Source of the DNA: Treponema sp.
Lineage (GTDB): Bacteria; Spirochaetota; Spirochaetia; Treponematales; Breznakiellaceae
Reading direction: 5' to 3'
DNA: 6,531 nt
Assembly (NCBI GenBank): GCA_009786625.1
Contig: WQRT01000064.1
Coordinates: 5,949-12,479 of the forward strand
The notes under the pieces are model-generated. The model did not search any database. It was not told where the DNA came from and saw only the letters and a program-made list of their open reading frames with translations. A program made the position numbers and the translations under genes. Positions 1 to 5,094 of this stretch are shown piece after piece; position 1 is the first letter of the stretch; each line of letters begins with the position of its first letter.

Positions 1-4
1 TTTG

Positions 5-1048
5 TTATCTGAAACTAATCAATTCCATTTCAAAAACAAGAAAACTGTTGGCGGGAATAACCCCTCCAACCGCCCTGTCGCCGTAACCAAGTTCAGGCGG
101 AATTATAACAAGTCTTTTCTCGCCCGCTCTCATTTGAAGAACGATTTCATCCCACCCTTGAATAACCCTTCCGGTTCCGGCGGCAAACTCAATCGGTCTT
201 CCCCTGTTGGCGGAACTGTCAAAAACAGTGCCGTTAAGAAGCCTGCCTGTGTAATGAACGCTGACATTATTTCCGCGCGCCGGTTGATTGCCGGTTCCCT
301 GCCTTTGGATGATATAGTAGATGCCGGACGCTGTCCGCTGCGCGTTGGGATAATCGGCGGCGATTTGATCGATGCTTCTCTGACGCTGATTCTGCGAATC
401 CCTTTCGACCGCGGCTCCGGCTTGCGCGAGCAGCCTGTCAAAATTTTCCTGATCCGCTCTGAACGCCAAGGCGGCTTGCCCGTTGCGGACAATTGTTATC
501 GACTGAATCCTGTCTCTCTGCCTCGTTGTATTAACGATGTTCTGCCCCTGAACGACATAGCCGAAAACAGTATGCCGCCCGTCCAGATGCGGCGTAGGCG
601 CAATGGTGATAAAAAACTGGCTGCCGTTAGTGCCGGGACCCGCGTTTGCCATCGAGAGGACGCCGGGTCTGCTGTGCCTTAGCTCGGGATGAATCTCGTC
701 AGGAAACTGATAGCCCGGTCCGCCCGAACCTGTTCCAAGAGGGCATCCGCCTTGAATCATAAAATCCTGAGGATCGCCGTTTGCCCGGGAAATTACCCGG
801 TGAAAAGTCAGCCCGTCATAAAAACGCCTGCCTCTGTGGTTGTCCATCCTGCCCTCGGCAAGGGCGATAAAATTACAAACCGTAAGAGGCGCTCTCTGAT
901 ATTCAAGCTGAACGATAATCTCCCCCCGGTTGGTCGTAATCCGCGCAAAAATTCCATCGCCCAGATTCTGGGCATCGACTGTTTCTGTAGCGCTCAAAAT
1001 AAGTATAACTCCCATTAATATTAGTATTGATGATTTAAGGTTTTTCAT
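5..1048 (-). CDS. Secreted dual-domain peptidyl-prolyl isomerase (cyclophilin-FKBP fusion)
   Basis: A 347-residue exported foldase that should catalyse cis-trans isomerisation of Xaa-Pro bonds with two unrelated domains. A signal peptide covers ~1-26 (cleavage probably after VDA; no lipobox). The cyclophilin domain (~30-190) has 'LTFHRV' with the catalytic Arg at R84, 'FMIQGG' (96-101), 'GSQFFIT' (142-148) and '[10 protein letters not shown]' (154-163). His154 replaces the Trp of human cyclophilin A, as in many bacterial forms, which predicts weak cyclosporin binding. A helical Gln/Ala/Arg-rich linker (~191-238) follows. The FKBP domain (~239-346) keeps the FKBP12 pocket: Y266, F276, D277, V295, I296, W299, Y322 and F339, so it is probably active and able to bind FK506-type ligands. 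The mature protein has only two cysteines, C58 and C102. The ATG at 1048 begins a good signal peptide but has no Shine-Dalgarno; an extended -10 lies just upstream. The gene ends in TAA near the window edge. Confidence 0.96.
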   Translation of the reverse strand: MKNLKSSILILMGVILILSATETVDAQNLGDGIFARITTNRGEIIVQLEYQRAPLTVCNFIALAEGRMDNHRGRRFYDGLTFHRVISRANGDPQDFMIQGGCPLGTGSGGPGYQFPDEIHPELRHSRPGVLSMANAGPGTNGSQFFITIAPTPHLDGRHTVFGYVVQGQNIVNTTRQRDRIQSITIVRNGQAALAFRADQENFDRLLAQAGAAVERDSQNQRQRSIDQIAADYPNAQRTASGIYYIIQRQGTGNQPARGNNVSVHYTGRLLNGTVFDSSANRGRPIEFAAGTGRVIQGWDEIVLQMRAGEKRLVIIPPELGYGDRAVGGVIPANSFLVFEMELISFR

Positions 1049-1054
1049 GGTGGT

Positions 1055-1063
1055 ATTATAGCA
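1055..1063 (-). promoter_or_regulatory. Extended -10 promoter (TGCTATAAT) of the cyclophilin-FKBP gene
   Basis: A perfect TATAAT preceded by the extended TGN motif ends 6 nt before the ATG at 1048. No -35-like hexamer is seen at 16-18 nt upstream, as is common for extended -10 promoters. Normal spacing puts the transcription start at or next to the A of the ATG, which implies a leaderless mRNA. This fits the absence of a Shine-Dalgarno (the six preceding bases are ACCACC). Confidence 0.55.
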
Positions 1064-1132
1064 TAAATTGGAATAAAACGCTAGGGGCAGTATAAGATGA
1101 TTTTAACCATTGCATGAGAAATTATTAACAAG

Positions 1133-1155
1133 AACAACGTGTCTTCCGCGCTGTT
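1133..1155 (-). terminator. Weak hairpin after the 425-residue gene, possible terminator
   Basis: Immediately after the TAA stop, the transcript can pair AACAGCGCG with CACGTTGTT across a GAAGA loop: 9 positions with one G-U pair and one C-A mismatch. Only a loose, interrupted U-rich stretch follows, so termination is probably inefficient or absent. Confidence 0.3.
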
Positions 1156-2433
1156 TTAAAAAACATATTGCAGTGAAACACCAAATTTATAGCTATTCAT
1201 TTTATAGTTTTGATTATCTGATACCATAGACGACGAAATACTGATATTATTGGTACTCGCCAGAACAACTAGATGAATACCGATTAAAAAATGATTGTTA
1301 ACAATGTATACAGGAGAAATATAAAATCCGCCAAAAGCAAAATCATAACCAAAATGAAAATGAAAATTATTACCTCCAATAATTCCGTATGGAGCAATTA
1401 TTCCATCCATAGGTAAGCCGAAATCACCTGTTATACTGAATAACACTGGAGAGAAAGCCATTTCAAAGCCAAATCCATAATAAAAATTACTACTTGAAGA
1501 AAATAAAAACCTAAAGTTAAATAATGGCATTATTTCAAAGTATGTCCCACTGTCAGTGTAAGTGAAAGTTGTTCCATTCATATAGGTATAGGTCATTGTA
1601 TCTTCAAGTGATGCAATACCGAAAACTGCTCCCATTGAGAATTTAAAACCAGCGAGATTTTCCGTATTGGAATTATCCTGCCTGACGTTCTGTTGAGCCT
1701 GCCGGTTATCTCTGCCGGATTCTCTTTCATTTGAATCTCTTGAGCTGGAAACAAAACTAAGGGAGGCAGGCGGACCAATTTTATATTCAAGATTAATAAC
1801 AGGACCCGGCGTTCTAATCCACCAACTTATACCCGGTAAATCTCTCGGCGGATAGACATGGGTTTGCCTGAGCGACAACATTACACCTTCATCAGTTTCT
1901 TCCATCGTAATTGTTCCGGCTAAAAAATTCCTTCCGTTAAGCATGGCAATCCATACATCGCCGCCGAATGTAAAATTTAAATTGTTCCCCGCTACCGCCA
2001 CGGCAGGTAACCTGTTCAACGCCTGTTGTAATAAATTTGCTTCGCCAAGCACAGGGACAGCCGGCACAGCCGCGGACGCAGGTGCAGACGCAGCCGGGGA
2101 AGAAGGCGTTCCCGGCCTGGCGGGAGGCTGTCTATCCGGCCGCTGCTGCGGCGGATCAGCTTGAACATTATCCTGACTAACCGAGGGGACAGAGCTAATA
2201 ATTTCCACAGTACCGTTTTCGTATCTTATAGAAAGAACGTTATTTCTGGGAATGACAATAACGGGCCCGTCCAAATGGTTAAATCGAAGATACCTAATTT
2301 CCGAATTAGATAATTCAGTGACTTTCGCCTCAATTATGCTTCCGTCTCTCAGAATAATCATATCCTGCGCGTAGACAGCAAAAATATTGCTTACAAATAC
2401 AAAAATGATAGTGAAAAAGATATTTTTATTCAT
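1156..2433 (-). CDS. Exported protein with N-terminal beta domain and C-terminal outer-membrane-barrel-like region, function unknown
   Basis: I do not recognise a named family for this 425-residue protein. Residues 1-22 form a signal peptide (hydrophobic core, cleavage probably after AVYA). Residues 24-79 form a small beta domain, 'DMIILRDGSIIEAKVTELS' through 'VLSIRYENGTVEII', resembling domains on many spirochaete and Bacteroidetes exported proteins. A Pro/Ala-rich linker follows (~80-128). A middle segment (~130-228) has no motif I can name. A polar Ser/Arg/Asn/Gln linker (~229-260) leads to a C-terminal part (~261-425) of alternating aromatic/aliphatic strands with Gly turns, ending in 'GVSLQYVF'. 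A terminal Phe is typical of outer-membrane beta-barrel proteins. The start is secure: GGAGG lies 7 nt upstream of ATG. The barrel-encoding DNA is clearly more AT-rich than the linker DNA. It appears to be transcribed from its own promoter (2472-2500). The gene is certain; outer-membrane location is inference. Confidence 0.88.
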   Translation of the reverse strand: MNKNIFFTIIFVFVSNIFAVYAQDMIILRDGSIIEAKVTELSNSEIRYLRFNHLDGPVIVIPRNNVLSIRYENGTVEIISSVPSVSQDNVQADPPQQRPDRQPPARPGTPSSPAASAPASAAVPAVPVLGEANLLQQALNRLPAVAVAGNNLNFTFGGDVWIAMLNGRNFLAGTITMEETDEGVMLSLRQTHVYPPRDLPGISWWIRTPGPVINLEYKIGPPASLSFVSSSRDSNERESGRDNRQAQQNVRQDNSNTENLAGFKFSMGAVFGIASLEDTMTYTYMNGTTFTYTDSGTYFEIMPLFNFRFLFSSSSNFYYGFGFEMAFSPVLFSITGDFGLPMDGIIAPYGIIGGNNFHFHFGYDFAFGGFYISPVYIVNNHFLIGIHLVVLASTNNISISSSMVSDNQNYKMNSYKFGVSLQYVF

Positions 2434-2440
2434 CGAATAA

Positions 2441-2445
2441 CCTCC
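2441..2445 (-). promoter_or_regulatory. Strong Shine-Dalgarno (GGAGG) of the 425-residue exported protein
   Basis: GGAGG lies 7 nt before ATG at 2433 and fixes that start. It contrasts with the weak or absent sites in front of the genes on either side. Confidence 0.85.
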
Positions 2446-2471
2446 GGCTCAATTAAGGCTTGTATTAGTTA

Positions 2472-2500
2472 TTTATAATGTTTTTTTCTAACTTTGTAAA
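2472..2500 (-). promoter_or_regulatory. Sigma-70-type promoter for the 425-residue exported protein
   Basis: On the minus strand, TTTACA (2500-2495) is the -35 and TATAAA (2477-2472) the -10, separated by exactly 17 nt; each has one mismatch to the consensus. The expected transcription start near 2465 gives a leader of about 32 nt that contains the GGAGG ribosome binding site. It lies in the 202-nt gap after pbpC, which suggests this gene is transcribed separately from A2M-pbpC. Confidence 0.65.
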
Positions 2501-2530
2501 GCATTTATCAATGTTTTATATGATATTTCA

Positions 2531-2554
2531 TGGTGTATACTTTTTTATACACCA
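2531..2554. promoter_or_regulatory. Perfect 9-bp inverted repeat, possible operator
   Basis: TGGTGTATA (2531-2539) and its exact reverse complement TATACACCA (2546-2554) flank a 6-nt CTTTTT spacer. A third half-site, GTGTAT, follows at 2562-2567. The palindrome lies about 31 nt upstream of the -35 element of the promoter at 2472-2500, a position compatible with an activator or upstream repressor site. It is unlikely to be an intrinsic terminator for pbpC, because no U-run follows the second arm on the minus strand. The rest of this AT-rich spacer shows nothing else I can name. Confidence 0.5.
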
Positions 2555-2635
2555 CAAATATGTGTATTTTTACTCATTTTTGTAAATAATCTTGAGAAAC
2601 ACAAATAAAAGGAATATTTGGAATTTATTTATTTT

Positions 2636-5038
2636 TCACTCAACCGAAAAATTAACAGTCTGCTCTTCCCCGCCGCTGCGGACATAAAGGGAATTGCTTC
2701 CCCTTACGCGCGGCAGAAAAAACGTAAAAGGCCTGTTTACGTTAAATGACACGCCGTTATGCGTTACGTGCAATACGCCGCTGCCGCCGCCGATTACCTC
2801 AACCGGGATTTCATCGTTTTGAAGAGCCGGGCTTGACAGGTATACAAAGCCGCCGCGCGGATTTAAGATTTCAAGCGGGCTTGATGAATAATCAAGAGAG
2901 CCGTATCTTACGGACGAATTAAACCAGCTTTGGTATTCGGCAGGGTAAGTTGTTTCACTTCTGCCGTTTACGATTCTGTGCCACGAGCATGCCCTCCTTT
3001 CTTCGTCAGGGTGCACATATTCATTGATGATAAAAAGACAGGCATTCGACGGATCCATTCCCGACACAGCGCAGATCCTTCTTACATTCCATTCTCCCGG
3101 CACGGGAAAATCAAGCTGTGTGTCCGCGTAATTAGTTCTATGGAGGACATTCAATGTATCGCGCACAATCGCCGCCGGTACAGAGCTTCCTGTCTTGTCA
3201 AGGACAGTCTCTCCCGTGAAGTTACCCATCCACACTCCGACTGTATATTTCATTGTCGCTCCAAGAGCCGCGATGTTTTGATATTGATTCGATGTTCCTG
3301 TTTTGAATATGGCGGGAAATGTCGTTCTGAAATTCCTTCCCATCCCGAAAGCCAGAACTCTCGCGCTTGAATCCGATAAAAATGAACAGACAAGACGCGA
3401 TGTATCTTCGGCGAAAATTCTCACAGCGTTATTTGTAATTGATCCATTATTTACTTTTCTTTTATTTCTGTTCATTGATCTTTCTGCACCGTTATCTGAC
3501 ATTTCCCATGTCAGTGGCATATATATTCCATCGCGCGGAAAAACGCTGAATGCCCGCGCAAGCTCAAAAAGACTGACAGGAGCGTTTCCCAAAGCAAGCC
3601 CCAATCCCGCGTCTCCCGCGGAGTTTTCAACCGAGTCAAAACCGAGCGATAAAAGAAGCTGCGTATAATTCCTAACGCCGAGCCTGTAGAGCAGATACAC
3701 TGCCGGAATATTCAAACTTGATGCGAGAGCCGCGCGGAAAAGAACAGGTCCGTTGAAACGGTTGTTGAAATTCTGCGGTATGTAAATTTCACTTTCGCCG
3801 AAGGTCATCGGCACGTCGGCGATGACCCCTGACGGGTAAAAACCTTTTTCCAGAGCCATCGCGTAAAGGAACGGTTTCATGCTGCTTCCCGGCTGATTCA
3901 ACGCAAGCACGCCGTCAATCTGCCCGGCAGCGTCCTCATCGAAAAAATCCGCGCTTCCCACCCATGCGAGTATTTCTCCGGTTTCATTGTCTATCACAAT
4001 CGACGCTCCGTTTGTTATGCGCGATGAATAGTACATTGTTACATTGCCCGCGATTTTGTCCTCAAGGTAATTTTGAAGATCAATATCGATTGATAAACGC
4101 ATCTCGCCTGAAGCAGGCCGCCGGTTTTCTGAATCAATTATACGGATAAGGTGGGGCAGTTCAAACGGATATTGAAAGCGGCGCGCCGATGAAAGCGCGA
4201 AACTCCAGTCATGCCCGTCAATCTGCGCAAACAGCGGATATTTCCGCGCCAGCCTTTTGTTAGCTGCAAATTTTGACTGCAGCTCAGACGCGGCCGCTAA
4301 ACAATTTTCCTTATAATCAAGAGGATTGTAAAAACCGGGACGCCTCGGTATCACAGCAAGACAGAAAATTTGCGCTGGAGAGAGCGTGTCCAATTCACAG
4401 GAAAAAAAAGTCCGCGCCGCCGAAGCCGCGCCTTCCGCGCCGAAACCGAATGGAAGAGATTCAAGGTACATCTGTAATATTTCATTTTTTGAAAAACGCG
4501 CTTCAAGCCGCAGAGCGTTAAACGCTTCGGCGATTTTTTGATTTATCGTCTGTCTTCGCGGCGGCCGGTACTCTGCCGTGGTACTGGAAGCGTCATTTAT
4601 TAACCGCGCAAGCTGCATCGTAATTGTAGATGCTCCGCTTACTCTTCTGCCTCCGGCGGTATTTTGGTATAACGCCCGAAAAACAGAAAAAAAATCAACG
4701 CCGATATGGCTGAAAAATCTTTTATCTTCGGCGAAAACAAAAACATCTTTTACAGAACGCGGAATCTCCCGCGCCTTCTCCCTTCGCAGCCCCTCCCCAA
4801 CAGGCGTTATCTGCAATAATATCCCGTAACGGTCATAATAGCGGACACTAAAAGGCCGTGTTTGAAAATCACGTAACTGCGGATAAGGCAAAAAACGCAG
4901 TAAAATAAATGATACTAAGATGGACGCTATTAAAATCGCGGCAATGTAGAAAATTTTATTTTGTATAATCTTCAATAGGGGATTAGGGACTGGAGATCGG
5001 GGACTAGGGTTATTGTTCGCAAGCAACATGATATTCAA
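2636..5038 (-). CDS. pbpC: Penicillin-binding protein 1C (bifunctional glycosyltransferase/transpeptidase)
   Basis: Class A PBP of 800 residues, normal family length, anchored in the inner membrane with its catalytic domains in the periplasm. A short cytoplasmic tail (1-28) precedes a membrane segment (~29-50). The GT51 glycan polymerase domain (~85-260) has the catalytic motif 'EDKRFFSH' (E104), 'GASTITMQLAR' (135-145) and 'KNEILQMYLESLPFG' (184-198). The transpeptidase domain (~340-640) has SxxK at S385-K388, SxN at S441-N443 and KTGTS at 579-583. A Cys-rich stretch (C656, C667, C684, H687) and a beta-rich C-terminal domain (~718-800, BiPBP_C type) identify it as PBP1C rather than PBP1A/1B. 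All expected catalytic residues are present. The start is chosen as TTG at 5038 because AGGA lies 9 nt upstream; ATG at 5029, three codons later, is the alternative. Residues 10-21 (Pro-rich) are encoded by an inverted heptad repeat. Transcription probably reads through from the A2M gene. Confidence 0.96.
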   Translation of the reverse strand: MNIMLLANNNPSPRSPVPNPLLKIIQNKIFYIAAILIASILVSFILLRFLPYPQLRDFQTRPFSVRYYDRYGILLQITPVGEGLRREKAREIPRSVKDVFVFAEDKRFFSHIGVDFFSVFRALYQNTAGGRRVSGASTITMQLARLINDASSTTAEYRPPRRQTINQKIAEAFNALRLEARFSKNEILQMYLESLPFGFGAEGAASAARTFFSCELDTLSPAQIFCLAVIPRRPGFYNPLDYKENCLAAASELQSKFAANKRLARKYPLFAQIDGHDWSFALSSARRFQYPFELPHLIRIIDSENRRPASGEMRLSIDIDLQNYLEDKIAGNVTMYYSSRITNGASIVIDNETGEILAWVGSADFFDEDAAGQIDGVLALNQPGSSMKPFLYAMALEKGFYPSGVIADVPMTFGESEIYIPQNFNNRFNGPVLFRAALASSLNIPAVYLLYRLGVRNYTQLLLSLGFDSVENSAGDAGLGLALGNAPVSLFELARAFSVFPRDGIYMPLTWEMSDNGAERSMNRNKRKVNNGSITNNAVRIFAEDTSRLVCSFLSDSSARVLAFGMGRNFRTTFPAIFKTGTSNQYQNIAALGATMKYTVGVWMGNFTGETVLDKTGSSVPAAIVRDTLNVLHRTNYADTQLDFPVPGEWNVRRICAVSGMDPSNACLFIINEYVHPDEERRACSWHRIVNGRSETTYPAEYQSWFNSSVRYGSLDYSSSPLEILNPRGGFVYLSSPALQNDEIPVEVIGGGSGVLHVTHNGVSFNVNRPFTFFLPRVRGSNSLYVRSGGEEQTVNFSVE
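4976..5011 (+). repeat. Inverted partner heptad array inside the pbpC 5' coding region
   Basis: On the plus strand, units close to the same heptad occur: TAGGGGA (plus one extra T), TAGGGAC, TGGAGAT, CGGGGAC, TAGGGTT. They are inverted relative to the array at 5046-5094 and more degenerate. They share GATTAGGGACT exactly with it. The DNA encodes residues 10-21 of PbpC, which explains the Pro/Ser/Asn-rich tail before the membrane segment. Together the two arrays form an imperfect inverted repeat with about 35-45 nt between arms. Confidence 0.8.
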
Positions 5039-5045
5039 CTTGTAT

Positions 5046-5094
5046 TATCCTAATCCCTAACCCCTATTCCCTAGTCCCTAATCCCTAACCCCTA
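5046..5094 (-). repeat. Tandem G-rich heptad array (TAGGGRN x6 plus one degenerate unit)
   Basis: Read on the minus strand, six in-phase 7-nt units run TAGGGGT, TAGGGAT, TAGGGAC, TAGGGAA, TAGGGGT, TAGGGAT, then a degenerate TAGGATA. The first unit contains the TAG stop codon of the A2M gene, and the last supplies the AGGA presumed to be the pbpC Shine-Dalgarno. The array thus fills nearly the whole 53-nt spacer. The six G3-4 tracts separated by 3-4 nt also meet the G-quadruplex consensus on the mRNA-sense strand. The design resembles the short tandemly repeated heptanucleotides known from cyanobacteria, but I cannot say whether it is related. Confidence 0.9.
5048..5051 (-). promoter_or_regulatory. 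Probable ribosome binding site deciding the pbpC start (AGGA)
   Basis: AGGA lies 9 nt upstream of TTG at 5038, but 18 nt upstream of ATG at 5029. Spacing favours the TTG start. The site belongs to the last, degenerate heptad of the repeat array and would sit in or beside the loop of the predicted hairpin. No other purine-rich site is seen before the membrane segment. Confidence 0.55.

Noticed and set aside
130..492. Second minus-strand frame of 120 codons inside the immunophilin gene
   Set aside because: It is an out-of-frame overlap with a clearly conserved two-domain enzyme, and its translation shows no domain.
2..682. Long plus-strand open frame of 226 codons
   Set aside because: It lies wholly antisense to the immunophilin gene and has a low-complexity, Arg/Pro-rich translation with no recognisable domain.
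2531..2554. Palindrome as intrinsic terminator of pbpC
   Set aside because: No run of U follows on the minus strand and the stem is mostly A-T, so operator-like use seems more likely.
2930..3668. Two overlapping plus-strand frames of 146 and 121 codons
   Set aside because: They are antisense to the transpeptidase region of pbpC, whose conserved motifs explain the sequence.
5046..5051. GATAAT (minus strand) as a -10 element for pbpC
   Set aside because: It falls in the degenerate last heptad, has no -35 upstream in the G-rich array, and would put the transcript start almost on the start codon. It is better read as part of the ribosome binding site.
4976..5094. CRISPR array or insertion-sequence ends
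   Set aside because: The units are 7 nt with no spacers, and there is no transposase or target-site duplication visible.
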